From Kitasatospora sp. NBC_00458 (GTDB lineage: Bacteria > Actinomycetota > Actinomycetes > Streptomycetales > Streptomycetaceae), in contig NZ_CP107904.1 of assembly GCF_036013975.1 (NCBI RefSeq), positions 5,047,001-5,111,000 of the forward strand: 64,000 bases of DNA, written 5' to 3'. The notes under the pieces are model-generated. The model was not told the origin of the DNA, did no database searches, and saw only the letters and a program-made list of their open reading frames with translations. Of this stretch, positions 41,190-50,189 are shown one piece after another; position 1 is the first letter of the stretch; each line of letters opens with the position of its first letter. Made by a program: the position numbers and the translations under genes.

Positions 41190-43694
41190 CTACTCGTCGA
41201 GCTCGGCCACGCCGGTGATCCGGTGCAGCGCGAAGGTGCGCAGCTCCCCGTCGTGGTGGTCGAAGGCGGTGACGAAGCCGCCTTCGACCTTGACCGGGTC
41301 GATGATCCGCTGGCTGGCGAGGCCCTCCGCGTTGAGGTAGCCGATCCACATCCGTTCGCCGAGCAGGACGGCCGTCTGGAGCGAGGCGAGCGTCTCGGCG
41401 GCCGCCGTGCGCGGGAGTTGGCGCCCGGCGGTGGCGGTCGGCTCGCGGCGGGCGGCGGTGGCGGCCCGGTCGCCGGCCCGGATCGCCTTGATCGCGGCGG
41501 CGAGCAGCGTGTCGTCCGGCGTGGGCGGTCCGTCCGGGACGGGCACGGGGGCCGTCCGGGGCGGGGTGCGGTGGCTGTCGGGGCGGGTGATCAGCACGTC
41601 GCCCTCGGCGGACTCGGCGGCCGGCGCGTACCCCATGGTGCGCAGGGTGGCGAGCAGGACGTCGGGCGGGGCCTGGGAGGCCAGCACGGTGGGGGCGAGC
41701 AGCCGCAGGCGCAGTTCGGCGGAGCGGCGGTCCGCGAGCACCTCGTTGAGCAGCGCGGGGTCGTCGCAGCGCAGGTACGAGGAGGCGGCGCCGACCCGCA
41801 GGATGCCGTGCCGCCGGGCGACGTCGTCGATCAGGTAGCCGAGCGGCTGGGGGACCGGGGTCCGGGAGTGCTGCTCCAGGAAGGCCCGCAGGTCGGCGGC
41901 GCTCCGTCCGGCGTCGAGGGCGCGCCGGACCGACCCGGGGGTGAACCGGTAGACGGTGGCGCCGCCCTTGGACTCGATGTCGGCGCAGAGCGCGAGCGCG
42001 TGGGCGAGCGGGGTGAGCAGCGGGCCGGGGGCGACCGCGGTGAGGTCGGGCTGGAGGATGACGTGGTCCAGCGGCTGCGGCAGCAGCGGCGCCAGGACCT
42101 CGGCGGGGTCGGCCTCGGCGGTGAGCAGCGCGCGGGCGGGGGCGGCGAGGGCGCCCCGGCCGGTGACGCCGAGGAGTTCGGCCTCGGCGAGGGTCCAGCC
42201 GGCGAGGTCGTCGCGCAGGTCGCGGCCGTCGGGCGCGGTCGGACCGCCGCGCAGCGGGCGCTGCCAGCGGAGGGTGGGCAGCAGTTCGGCGGCGGTGGCC
42301 GGGGTGCCGGGCGGCAGCTCGGCGAGCAGGGCGAGGGCGGCGCGGCGGACGGACGGGGCGAGGGTGCGGTCCAGCTCCGGGCCGAGGACGGCGCGCGGCT
42401 TGCCCTTGCTGTCGGCGCTGCCGGCGAGGGCGGGGACGCGGGTGGCGGCGAGCCAGGCCTGGGCGAGGACGGTCCAGCGGGCGGCGGTGCCGAGGTGGAG
42501 CCAGTCGTCGTAGGCGGGGGTGGGCGCCCAGCGTTCGTCGGCCTCGCCGTCCGGGGCCAACAGGCCGGAGGTGTGGGCGAGTTCGATCCAGAAGGAGGCG
42601 AGCTGCTCGGTGGTCTCCAGCGCCTGCGCGGTGCGCTTGAGGTCGCGGACGCCGAGACCGCCGGCGCGCAGGGTGGGCGGCGGGGTGAGGCCCCAGAGGT
42701 CGAGCAGTTCCTCGACGGTGCGGACGGCGGTGTGCGCCTGGCCGGCGGCGGCGTTGTCCACAGCCTGTGGATCGCGCGGTGGAGCGGCGGGCGCGGGCTC
42801 GGGCTGGAGCGGTTCGACGACGCGGTGCGAGCGGCCGCCGCGCAGGTGGAGGGCGAGCTCGCGGGGGAGGACGACGCTGCCCGGGCTGGTGGGCAGCAGC
42901 AGGCCGCGGGCGAGCAGCCACTCCACCGGGCTCTGCGCGTCCTCGGCGGTGACCGGGCGGGTGGCGTCCGGGACGGTGCCGGTGGGCGGGCCCCAGACGA
43001 GCCGTTCGAGCAGCCGCAGCGCCGGTTCGGGGGCGGTGGCCAGCAGCCGGTCGCAGCGGGGGCGGTCGGTGAGCAGCGCGGCGAACGCGGCGACGGCGGA
43101 GACCGGGTCGGGCGTCGGGGGCTGCCCGGCGGAGTCGAGCAGCTGTTGGAGGCGGGCCGGGGACATCCCGGTGCTGGCCTCGGCGAAGGTCGGGCCGAGG
43201 CCGGTGCGGCCGGGGTTGGCGGCGGTCGGGGCGAGCGCCTCGCGGGCGGCGATGACCAGGCGCAGGCCGTTGTCGGGGCCCCAGAGCAGTGCGCGGTCGC
43301 GCAGGGTGGCGAGCGCGCGGGGGAGTGCGGCGGCGACGGCGGAGCGGTCGGCGGGGGTCAGCGGGGTGGCGCCGGGGTGCGGCTTCACCTTGGCCGGCCC
43401 GGCGAGCAGGGTGCGGACGGCGGTCGGGGTGGCGCCGTCCGGGAGGGCCGCGAGCGCCTCGGCGACCTGCAGGGTGAACCGGTCCAGCCGCTCCAGTGCG
43501 CGCAGGGCGGAGGCGCGGGAGGAGAGTCGGGCGGCGAGCTGGGTGAGGTCGCCGGGGACGGGGTTGAGCAGGTCGGGGCGGGACCGGAGCAGGGTGGCGA
43601 GGTCGTCGTCGGGCCGCGTGCGGAGTTCCTCGGCGAGGGTGCGGGGGCCGGCGGCGGACTTGGCCTGGCGTTGGGGGCCCTGCTGTGTGGTCAT
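41190..43694 (-). CDS. XPB/Ssl2-like helicase-associated domain protein
   Basis: An 834-residue soluble protein without Walker motifs. The C-terminal third carries an XPB/Ssl2-type domain (RVGAASSYLRCDDPALLNEVLADRRS near 645, PTVLASQAPPDVLLATLRTMGYAPAAES near 665). It ends with a WYL-like or beta segment (MWIGYLNAEGLASQRIIDPVKVEGGFVTAFDHHDGELRTFALHRITGV). The N-terminal two thirds are helical repeats rich in Ala/Leu/Arg (LAEELRTRPDDDLATLLRSRPDLLNPVPGDL). Such proteins accompany XPB in actinobacteria and may regulate it. The start at 43694 is chosen by family-like sequence; the frame upstream is low complexity. A GC-rich near-palindrome (41165-41190) lies at its 3' end. Confidence 0.8.
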   Translation of the reverse strand: MTTQQGPQRQAKSAAGPRTLAEELRTRPDDDLATLLRSRPDLLNPVPGDLTQLAARLSSRASALRALERLDRFTLQVAEALAALPDGATPTAVRTLLAGPAKVKPHPGATPLTPADRSAVAAALPRALATLRDRALLWGPDNGLRLVIAAREALAPTAANPGRTGLGPTFAEASTGMSPARLQQLLDSAGQPPTPDPVSAVAAFAALLTDRPRCDRLLATAPEPALRLLERLVWGPPTGTVPDATRPVTAEDAQSPVEWLLARGLLLPTSPGSVVLPRELALHLRGGRSHRVVEPLQPEPAPAAPPRDPQAVDNAAAGQAHTAVRTVEELLDLWGLTPPPTLRAGGLGVRDLKRTAQALETTEQLASFWIELAHTSGLLAPDGEADERWAPTPAYDDWLHLGTAARWTVLAQAWLAATRVPALAGSADSKGKPRAVLGPELDRTLAPSVRRAALALLAELPPGTPATAAELLPTLRWQRPLRGGPTAPDGRDLRDDLAGWTLAEAELLGVTGRGALAAPARALLTAEADPAEVLAPLLPQPLDHVILQPDLTAVAPGPLLTPLAHALALCADIESKGGATVYRFTPGSVRRALDAGRSAADLRAFLEQHSRTPVPQPLGYLIDDVARRHGILRVGAASSYLRCDDPALLNEVLADRRSAELRLRLLAPTVLASQAPPDVLLATLRTMGYAPAAESAEGDVLITRPDSHRTPPRTAPVPVPDGPPTPDDTLLAAAIKAIRAGDRAATAARREPTATAGRQLPRTAAAETLASLQTAVLLGERMWIGYLNAEGLASQRIIDPVKVEGGFVTAFDHHDGELRTFALHRITGVAELDE

Positions 43695-43948
43695 TCGACC
43701 TAGGTTAGTCGGGCCGGGGCGGGGTGGGGGATGGGGCGGAGGGCGGTTGGTGCGGGTCGCTTCGGCGGGGAGGCCGGGTCGGCTCGCGGTCCGGCCTACG
43801 GTCCGGCGGGGGGCCGCGGCGGGGGTTCGGAGCGGCGTCCGGTGTGCGGTTCGGCTCGCGTGGCGGGACGGCGGGTGGGTACCGTCACGGGCAGCGAGGA
43901 CGGGGACGGGTTCCGGTCCGGGTTCGGGCAAGGCGGGGTGTGGTGGGG

Positions 43949-45022
43949 ATGTCGGACGGCGAGTGGTGGCGCAAGCAGGGACCCTGGAGCGAGCCACCGG
44001 GCTCGGGGGGTGCCGCGGGCCAGACCGGAGCTGGTGACGGGGACAGCGTGTACGCCCAGGAGCCGGCGCCCGGGACGCCTCCGCGCCCGTCGGCACCGCC
44101 GCGCCCCGCCGCGCCGCCGCCCGCGCCCCCGTCCGCGCCGCCGTCCACGTCTCCCGCTCCGTCGCTGCCGTCGCCGTCCTCCGGCACCCGGTCGCTGGCC
44201 GCGCCGCCGCGCGGCGGGGACTCGTACGGCGGGGACTCGCCGTGGGTGGCGAAGCGGGTGGAGGGGGCGCCCGACGACCCGGAGGCGCTGCCCGCGCCGT
44301 ACCGGGCGATGAGCACGGGCGACTGGGACTACGTGTCGATCGACTTCGGGGAGGGGCCGGCGGCGTCCGACAGGCCGATCCCCGGGCAGCGGACCGCCGA
44401 GGACGGCTCCGCCCCGGACGGGACCGCCGAGGAAGGCCCGGACGGTGCCGCCGGTACCGGCGGCGGTGCCGCCGAGTCGGGGGCCGCTGCCGCCCCCGGG
44501 AAGGGCAAGGCGGGCAAGGGCAAGGCGGGCAAGGGGCGGGCGGGGCAGGGCGAGGGCGCGTCCGGCAAGGGCGCGCCGGGCCGGTCCAAGGGCCGGAAGG
44601 CCGCTGCCGCTCCCGACGCCGCGGCCCCCGGCCCAGCGGCGAAGGCCGGGGCGGGGGCGGGCCGACGCCCCGCGCCCCTGCTGCTGCTGGCCGCCGCCGT
44701 CCTGGTGGGCGGAGCCGTCACCGGTCAGCTGATCGCCATGCTGGTGGGCTGGGCGCTCGGCTACCTGTCCCGCCACCTGACCGACTTCGCCCGCAAGTTG
44801 GCCGTCTTCGGGATCCCGCTGATGACGGTCAGCGGCAGCTCCCTCTGGTTCTGGGGGCGCGCACAGGGGCGTTGGGGCAGCGGACTGGAGCAGGGGCAGC
44901 AGCCCACCGACGCCGTGTGGAGCGCCGCGCCCGACGTGCTGCGGCTGGCGGCGGTGCTGTCGGCCGTCTTCCTGCTGGCGATGGCGGTCCGGCGGCGCCG
45001 GGCGGCCGAGCCGGCCCAGTAG
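43949..45022 (+). CDS. Proline/alanine-rich membrane protein of unknown function
   Basis: A 357-residue protein. Residues 1-90 are Gly/Pro-rich (SDGEWWRKQGPW start), followed by a conserved-looking segment SPWVAKRVEGAPDDPEALPAPYRAMSTGDWDYVSIDFGEGPA. A Lys/Gly linker of repeated GKGKAGKGKAGKGRAGQG units leads to a hydrophobic C-terminal part with three helices (about 243-275, 285-302 and 328-348). No enzymatic motif. ATG at 43949 is preferred because MSDGEWWRKQGPW looks like a real N-terminus; the open frame upstream to 43724 is low complexity. It may be an envelope scaffold. The ends of this gene and the iron-binding lipoprotein gene converge. Confidence 0.65.
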   Translation: MSDGEWWRKQGPWSEPPGSGGAAGQTGAGDGDSVYAQEPAPGTPPRPSAPPRPAAPPPAPPSAPPSTSPAPSLPSPSSGTRSLAAPPRGGDSYGGDSPWVAKRVEGAPDDPEALPAPYRAMSTGDWDYVSIDFGEGPAASDRPIPGQRTAEDGSAPDGTAEEGPDGAAGTGGGAAESGAAAAPGKGKAGKGKAGKGRAGQGEGASGKGAPGRSKGRKAAAAPDAAAPGPAAKAGAGAGRRPAPLLLLAAAVLVGGAVTGQLIAMLVGWALGYLSRHLTDFARKLAVFGIPLMTVSGSSLWFWGRAQGRWGSGLEQGQQPTDAVWSAAPDVLRLAAVLSAVFLLAMAVRRRRAAEPAQ

Positions 45023-45153
45023 ACGACGGGCCAGTAGACGACGGGTCGGTGGACGGCGGGTCGGTGACGGCGGACCCGTGGACGGCGGACCGGTGGGCGG
45101 CGCGACGGCGCCGCCGCCGGGCGGGCCCGGGCCGGACCGGGGCGCCCGCGGGG

Positions 45154-46140
45154 TCAGGCGCCCAGGAAGTGCTGCAGCTCCGTCAGGACGTAGTTGGCCC
45201 CCGTGTAGCCGATCCCCTGGAACCACAGCTGGTCGTCGACCGGGAACGCGCGGTGCGCCCTGACCGCGCCGAGCCCCTGCCAGGCCGGGCTCGCCAGCGC
45301 GGCCGTCGTGCCGGCCCGCTCCGGGTCGCCGTACGTCGCGTACAGCAGCAGGTCCCCGTCGGCCCTGGCGAGCTGGTCCGCGGGGAGCTCCACCTCGGCC
45401 TGGTCGGTGTTCTGCGCGTCCGGCCGCCCCACCTGGGCGTCGGTCAGCACCGACCCCGGGAAGCTCTGCCTCCCGTACAGCCGGATGCCCCCGCCCTCGA
45501 CGAACCGGACCAGGCTGACCTTCCGCCCGCTCGCCTTGGCGTCCGCCAGCGCCGTCACCACCTGGCCGGCGTGCCGCTGGTAGGAGGCCGCGAACGCCGC
45601 GGCCGCGTCCTGCCGGCTCAGCGCCTGGGCGTGCGTCTGGACGTTGGCCTTCCAGGGCGCGCCGGTGGTCTGGGTGAGGACGGTCGGGGCGATCGCCCGC
45701 AGCGCCTCGTACCGGCCGCCGTCCCGGCCCTGGTTGGAGAGGATGAGGTCCGGCCGGAGGGCGCGGATCGCGCCGAGGTCGGGGTCGCCGACGGGGCCGA
45801 CGAGGGCGATCGGGGCGAGCCGGGAGGCCGGCCAGTAGTCGGGGAAGCCCGGGTCCGCCGCGGGCCGGGCCGCGCCGACCGGGGTGATGCCGAGGGTGAG
45901 CGCGGAGTCCAGTTCGGCGGTGTCCAGGGTGACGACCCGCATCGGCGCACCCGGTACGGCGACCGGTCCCACGGCGGTGGTGACCACGACGTCCGGCAGC
46001 GGCGAGGGGGTGGCCGACTCGGCGGTGACCACGCCGTCCACGGGCGGGGGCGGCGCGTGCCGGGTGGTGCAGCCGGTGAGGGCGGCGCCGCCGAGCCCGC
46101 CGAACGCGGTCAGCAGGGCGCGGCGGGTCATCGGGGTCAT
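45154..46140 (-). CDS. Iron-siderophore ABC transporter substrate-binding lipoprotein (FecB/FhuD type)
   Basis: A 328-residue periplasmic-binding protein, class III. The N-terminus MTPMTRRALLTAFGGLGGAALTGC has twin Arg, a hydrophobic segment and a lipobox (ALTGC), so it is a lipoprotein possibly exported by Tat. The core has MRVVTLDTAELDSALTLGITPVGA near residue 68, DLGAIRALRPDLILSN near 120, and RVEG/RLYGRQSFPGSVL, typical of FecB-like ferric-siderophore receptors. The specific siderophore is unknown. ATG at 46140 is preceded by GAGGA. It is the last gene of a minus-strand operon after two permeases and an ATPase, with a 72-bp gap before it. Confidence 0.88.
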   Translation of the reverse strand: MTPMTRRALLTAFGGLGGAALTGCTTRHAPPPPVDGVVTAESATPSPLPDVVVTTAVGPVAVPGAPMRVVTLDTAELDSALTLGITPVGAARPAADPGFPDYWPASRLAPIALVGPVGDPDLGAIRALRPDLILSNQGRDGGRYEALRAIAPTVLTQTTGAPWKANVQTHAQALSRQDAAAAFAASYQRHAGQVVTALADAKASGRKVSLVRFVEGGGIRLYGRQSFPGSVLTDAQVGRPDAQNTDQAEVELPADQLARADGDLLLYATYGDPERAGTTAALASPAWQGLGAVRAHRAFPVDDQLWFQGIGYTGANYVLTELQHFLGA

Positions 46141-46212
46141 CGGCGGTCCTCGGACGGATCGGGACGGGACGGCAATCCGTCGATTATGTCCGAGTTCGAT
46201 AAGAAAAAGGCG

Positions 46213-47094
46213 CTATGTGTCCGCCTTGGCCGCCCACGGCGCGCCCGGCACCACCAGTGGCGTACCCGTCACGGGATCCGGCACCACCACCGCGTCCAGC
46301 CCGAACACCGCGCGCACCAGGTCCGCCGTCACCACCTCCGCCGGCGGCCCCTCGGCGACGATCCGCCCGTCCCGCATGGCGACCAGGTGGTCCGCGTACC
46401 GGGACGCCTGGTTGAGGTCGTGCAGGACGGCGACCACCGTCCGCCCGCGTTCCACGTTCAGTCGGCGGACCAGGTCCAGCACCTCCACCTGGTGCGCGAT
46501 GTCCAGGAAGGTGGTCGGCTCGTCCAGCAGCAGGACGTCGGTGTCCTGGGCGAGCGCCATCGCGATCCAGACCCGCTGCCGCTGCCCGCCCGACAGCTCG
46601 TCCACGCCGCGCTCCGACAGGTCGGCGGTGGAGGTCCGCTCCAGCGCCTCGGCGACGGCCGCCTCGTCCTGTGCCGACCACTGCCGCCACCAGCTCTGGT
46701 GCGGCTGGCGGCCGCGCGAGACCAGGTCGGCGACGGTGATGCCCTCGGGCGCGGTCGGCGACTGCGGGAGAAGCCCGATCCGCCGGGCGATCCGCCTGGT
46801 GGGGACGCGCGCCAGCTCCTCGCCGTCCAGCAGGACGGCGCCGCGGGTCGGCTTCAGCAGCCGGCCGAGCGCGCGCAGCAGGGTGGACTTGCCGCAGGCG
46901 TTCGGCCCGACGATCACCGTGACCCTCCCGTCCGGGATCCGCAGGTCCAGCCCCTCGGTGACGGTGCGGGCCTCGTAGGCGAGGGTCAGGCCCCGCGCTT
47001 CGAGCCGGTGGGCGGGGGCGGTCCCGGCGGGCCCCGGCGGTGCGGCCTCGGGGCGGGCGGGCTCGGGCTCGGCGGACACCGCGTCAGCGGTCAT
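46213..47094 (-). CDS. Iron-siderophore ABC transporter ATP-binding protein (FecE/FepC type)
   Basis: A 293-residue ATPase. Walker A GPNACGKSTLLRAL is near residue 65, the Q-loop LLPQSPTAPEG near 108, the signature ELSGGQRQRVWIAMALAQ near 165, Walker B VLLLDEPTTFLDIAHQ near 187, and HDLNQASRYADHLVAMRDG near 225. Sequence and context are those of the FecE/FepC class serving ferric-siderophore uptake. The N-terminal 30 residues are Pro/Ala-rich, an extension usual in actinomycetes. ATG 47094 overlaps the permease stop (ATGA) and is preceded by GGAGG at six nucleotides. Confidence 0.93.
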   Translation of the reverse strand: MTADAVSAEPEPARPEAAPPGPAGTAPAHRLEARGLTLAYEARTVTEGLDLRIPDGRVTVIVGPNACGKSTLLRALGRLLKPTRGAVLLDGEELARVPTRRIARRIGLLPQSPTAPEGITVADLVSRGRQPHQSWWRQWSAQDEAAVAEALERTSTADLSERGVDELSGGQRQRVWIAMALAQDTDVLLLDEPTTFLDIAHQVEVLDLVRRLNVERGRTVVAVLHDLNQASRYADHLVAMRDGRIVAEGPPAEVVTADLVRAVFGLDAVVVPDPVTGTPLVVPGAPWAAKADT

Positions 47095-48149
47095 CGGGAA
47101 CCTCCACGGCGGGAACGGACCAGCAGCCACATCAGGTACGGCGCGCCGACCAGCCCGGTCACCACGCCGACCGGCAGCTCGGTCGGCGCCAGCAGCCGCC
47201 GCGCCAGCAGGTCGGCCGGCACGACGGCCAGCGCACCGGTCAGCGCCGAGCAGAACAGCGGGATCTGCGCCGAGCGGGTCAGCCGCAGCGCGATCTGCGG
47301 GGCCGTCAGCGCGACGAAGTCCACCGGGCCGGCCGCACCCGCCGCACAGGAGGCGAGCACGGTGCCGAGCAGCGCCATGCCGAGCCGGATCCGGTCCAGC
47401 CGCAGGCCCAGCCCGACGGCGGTGGCGTCGTCGAAGGAGATCGAGCGCTGCGCCCGCGCCGCCCAGAGCGCCACCGGCAGGGCGGCGAGCAGCACCAGGG
47501 CCAGCCCGCCCGCCTGGTCGTACCCGGAGCCGTTGAGGCTGCCGGTCATCCACACCGCGGCGGCCTGCGCCTGGAGGCCGTCGCCCCTGGTGAGGAAGAG
47601 GGAGGTGAGCGAGGAGAGCGCGACCGAGACGCCGATGCCGACCAGCACGAACCGCTGCGCGTGCAGCCCGCGCCGCCACGCCAGCAGGTACACCAGCAGG
47701 CCGGCCGCCAGCCCGCCGGCCACCGCCGCGAACGGCACCTCACCGGGGGAGCCGACCACGCCGTACGCCGTCAGGCCGACCACCGTCGCCGTCGCCCCCC
47801 AGGAGACGCCGACCACGTCCGGGCTGGCCAGCGGGTTGCGGGCGACGGTCTGGACCAGCGCGCCGGCCAGGCCGAGCGCGGTGCCGACCAGCAGGCCCAC
47901 CACCACCCGGGGCAGCCGGAACCCGCCGACCACCAGTTCGTGCGGACTCGGCCGCCCCAGCACAACCCTCACCACCTCGCCCGGCGGGACGGTGGACTCG
48001 CCCAGGCAGAGCGAGGCGACGACGGCGCAGGCGAGCGCCGCCAGCAGCCCGGCCGCGGTGGCGGCCGAACGCCGGTGCAGGAGGAACGAGGCCCGCCCGG
48101 CCCGCAGCACGGTGTAGCCCCGCAGCGAGACGGCGGAGGGGGTGCTCAC
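47091..48149 (-). CDS. Iron-siderophore ABC permease (FecD type)
   Basis: A 352-residue FecCD-family permease with about nine transmembrane helices. Motifs include GFRLPRVVVGLLVGTALGLAGALVQTVARNPLASPDVVGVS near residue 75 (BtuC-like signature), FVLVGIGVSVAL and VDFVALTAPQIALRLTRS near 270 for ATPase contact. GTG at 48149 overlaps the preceding permease stop (GTGA), and its own stop overlaps the ATPase start. These overlaps indicate tight coupling of the three import components. The first 30 residues are a cytosolic extension. Confidence 0.93.
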   Translation of the reverse strand: MSTPSAVSLRGYTVLRAGRASFLLHRRSAATAAGLLAALACAVVASLCLGESTVPPGEVVRVVLGRPSPHELVVGGFRLPRVVVGLLVGTALGLAGALVQTVARNPLASPDVVGVSWGATATVVGLTAYGVVGSPGEVPFAAVAGGLAAGLLVYLLAWRRGLHAQRFVLVGIGVSVALSSLTSLFLTRGDGLQAQAAAVWMTGSLNGSGYDQAGGLALVLLAALPVALWAARAQRSISFDDATAVGLGLRLDRIRLGMALLGTVLASCAAGAAGPVDFVALTAPQIALRLTRSAQIPLFCSALTGALAVVPADLLARRLLAPTELPVGVVTGLVGAPYLMWLLVRSRRGGSR

Positions 48150-49174
48150 GCGGCCACCACCTTCCGCCGCCGGACCAGCGCCACCAGCACCGGCACCCCG
48201 ACCAGCGCGGTCATCACCCCGGCCGGCACCTCGGACGGCGGGAAGAGCACCCGGCCCAGGGTGTCGGCGAGCAGCAGCAGCGCCGGGCCGAGCACGGCGG
48301 AGAAGGCGAGCACCCAGCGGTGGCCGGCCCCGGCGACCGCGCGGGCGGCGTGCGGCACGGCCAGGCCGACGAAGGCGATCGGACCGGCCGCGGCGACCGC
48401 CGAACCGGTCAGCACGGTCGCGCCGAGCGCGCCCACCGCCCGGACCGGCCCGGTCCTCGCCCCCAGCCCCCTCGCGGTGTCCTCGCCGAGCGCGAGCGCG
48501 TCCAGTCCGCGCGCCACCGCGCACACCAGCACCGTGCCGACCAGCAGGAACGGCAGCAGCTGCCGGGCCACGTCGGAGGTGCGGTCGGAGAGCGAGCCGA
48601 CCTGCCAGAAGCGGAACCGGTCCATGGTGGCGGCGTCGGTGGTCAGCACGAGGGTGTTGAGCGAGGCGATGAACGCGGACATCGCGGAGCCGGCCAGCGC
48701 CAGCCTGACCGGAGTCGCCCCGCCCCGGCCGCGCCCCGCCAGTCCGTGCACCAGGACGGCGGCGACCACCGCGCCGGCGAAGCCGAACCAGACGTAGCCG
48801 GTGAGCGTGGAGACCCCGAAGGCGGAGATCGCCAGCACGACGCCGGCCGCCGCGCCCTGGCTGACGCCGAGGATGCCCGGGTCGGCGATCGGGTTGCGGG
48901 TGACGCCCTGCATGACGGCGCCGGCCAGGCCGAGCGCCGCGCCGACCGCGAGGCCGACCACCGTCCGGGGCATCCGCAGTTCGCGGACGACGACGGCGTC
49001 GGGGGTGTCCCCGCCGTGCAGCAGGGCGTCGACCGTCCCGCCCAGGGGGACGGTGCGGCTGCCCACCGCGAGGCTCAGCAGCACGGCGGCGACCAGGACG
49101 GCCAGCGCGGCGGCGAGCCGGAGGGTCCGGCGGCGCAGCAGCCGCCGCCCGCCGGGCGCGGTGCTCTCGGTCAC
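48146..49174 (-). CDS. Iron-siderophore ABC permease (FecC type)
   Basis: A 342-residue FecCD-family permease, partner of the following gene. It has ELRMPRTVVGLAVGAALGLAGAVMQGVTRNPIADPGILGVSQGAAAGVV near residue 65, RFRFWQVGSLSDRTSDVA, and GPIAFVGLAVPHAARAVAGAGHR near 265, the classical permease signatures. It is the first gene of the operon, with the divergent HAD gene 94 bp away. I looked for an iron box (TTAGGTTAGGCTAACCTAA type) upstream and did not see one, so iron control is not demonstrated by sequence. Confidence 0.93.
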   Translation of the reverse strand: MTESTAPGGRRLLRRRTLRLAAALAVLVAAVLLSLAVGSRTVPLGGTVDALLHGGDTPDAVVVRELRMPRTVVGLAVGAALGLAGAVMQGVTRNPIADPGILGVSQGAAAGVVLAISAFGVSTLTGYVWFGFAGAVVAAVLVHGLAGRGRGGATPVRLALAGSAMSAFIASLNTLVLTTDAATMDRFRFWQVGSLSDRTSDVARQLLPFLLVGTVLVCAVARGLDALALGEDTARGLGARTGPVRAVGALGATVLTGSAVAAAGPIAFVGLAVPHAARAVAGAGHRWVLAFSAVLGPALLLLADTLGRVLFPPSEVPAGVMTALVGVPVLVALVRRRKVVAA

Positions 49175-49268
49175 GGCTCTCCCCCCGCAGACACCTCAGG
49201 CAGGACTGCGTACCCACGGAGGTGCCGGGGCCAATCGTCCGGCCGGGCGGGTTGGATAGCCTGACGGC

Positions 49269-49898
49269 ATGCCTGCGACCTCGAACGCCCCGCTCACCGT
49301 CGGCTTCGACCTCGACATGACGCTGCTGGACACCCGGCCCGGCATCCGGGCCACCTACCTGGTGCTCTCCGCCGAGACCGACACCTACATCGACGCGGAC
49401 CTGGCGGTCACCCGGCTCGGTCCGCCGCTCCTGGACGAGCTGCGGCACTGGTTCCCGGAGGAGGGCCTGGACGCGGTCGCGGACCGGTACCGCACGCTGT
49501 ACCGGGAGCACGCCTTCGCCCCGACCGTCGCGCTGCCCGGCGCGCACGCCGCCGTCGACGCGGTCCGCTCGCACGGCGGCCGGGTCGCCGTGATCACCGG
49601 CAAGTACGAGCCGAACGCCAGGCTCCACCTCGACCACGCGGGCCTGCACGCGGACGCCCTGGTCGGTGACCTCTGGGCGGAGACCAAGGGCGACGCGCTG
49701 CGCGAGCACGGCGCGAGCGTCTACGTCGGCGACCACCTCGGCGACATCCGGGGCGCCAGGAGCGCGGACGCCGTCGCGGTCGGTGTGGCCACCGGCCCGT
49801 ACGGTGCGGCGGAGCTGCTGGCGGCGGGCGCGGACGTGGTGCTGGCCGACCTCACGGAGTTCCCGGACTGGCTGGCCGGGCACCTCGCGGGGCACTGA
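49269..49898 (+). CDS. HAD-superfamily hydrolase (phosphoglycolate phosphatase-like)
   Basis: A 209-residue HAD phosphatase. Motif I TVGFDLDMTLLDTRPG has the nucleophile Asp near residue 14 and the general acid Asp at +2. A helical cap follows, then motif II RVAVITGKYE near 115, motif III Lys (TKGDALREHG) near 140, and motif IV VYVGDHLGDIRGARSADAVAVGVATG near 155. The substrate is unknown. TAGCCT lies six nucleotides before ATG 49269 and no Shine-Dalgarno is visible, so a leaderless mRNA is predicted. It is divergent from the iron-uptake operon. Confidence 0.9.
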   Translation: MPATSNAPLTVGFDLDMTLLDTRPGIRATYLVLSAETDTYIDADLAVTRLGPPLLDELRHWFPEEGLDAVADRYRTLYREHAFAPTVALPGAHAAVDAVRSHGGRVAVITGKYEPNARLHLDHAGLHADALVGDLWAETKGDALREHGASVYVGDHLGDIRGARSADAVAVGVATGPYGAAELLAAGADVVLADLTEFPDWLAGHLAGH

Positions 49899-49916
49899 CC
49901 GGCGGACCGCCGGTCG
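49898..49916 (+). terminator. Short hairpin at the HAD gene stop
   Basis: GACCGGCGG-A-CCGCCGGTC begins with the last base of the stop codon (stem 9 bp, functional loop at least 3). It is the likely terminator of the HAD gene. Confidence 0.45.
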
Positions 49917-49952
49917 GCTCGGGCGGTCCGGGCAGTCGGCCGCCCGGGGGCG

Positions 49953-50189
49953 TCAGGCCCGGGCGCGCGCCCTGCGGCGCTGGTCGCGCGCCGAGAGCAG
50001 CAGCCCGGTCAGCGCGGACAGGAAGCCCAGCGGCATCAGCATGCTCAGCCAGTACGCGGCCGTCGGCAGCGGAGTCAGGTGCAGGAAGAGCGGGACGAAG
50101 GTCACCAGGGTGGCGAGCGCGCCGAGCCCGAAGACGATCGCTCCGGCCTTGACGTAGGAATCGCCGCGGTCGGCGCTCTGGCTGCTCAC
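49953..50189 (-). CDS. Small two-helix membrane protein
   Basis: A 78-residue protein beginning VSSQSADRGDSYVKAG, with two transmembrane segments (AGAIVFGLGALATLVTFVPLFL near 15-36 and AYWLSMLMPLGFLSALTGLLL near 45-65) and a basic tail RDQRRRARARA. No known domain. GTG at 50189 is supported by GAGGAG eight nucleotides upstream; the longer frame to 50300 lacks one. It is divergent from the cold-shock-domain gene across 469 bp. Confidence 0.7.
   Translation of the reverse strand: MSSQSADRGDSYVKAGAIVFGLGALATLVTFVPLFLHLTPLPTAAYWLSMLMPLGFLSALTGLLLSARDQRRRARARA

Noticed and set aside
43696..43712. CGACCTAGGTTAGTCGG as an iron box
   Set aside because: It shares a few bases with the DmdR/IdeR consensus but lies upstream of the XPB/Ssl2-domain gene and lacks the full 19-bp symmetry.
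44242..48117. Very long open frame on the + strand across the iron-uptake operon
   Set aside because: It is antisense to clear, motif-rich permease and ATPase genes and its product is low-complexity Arg/Gly/Pro. It results from GC-rich third positions.
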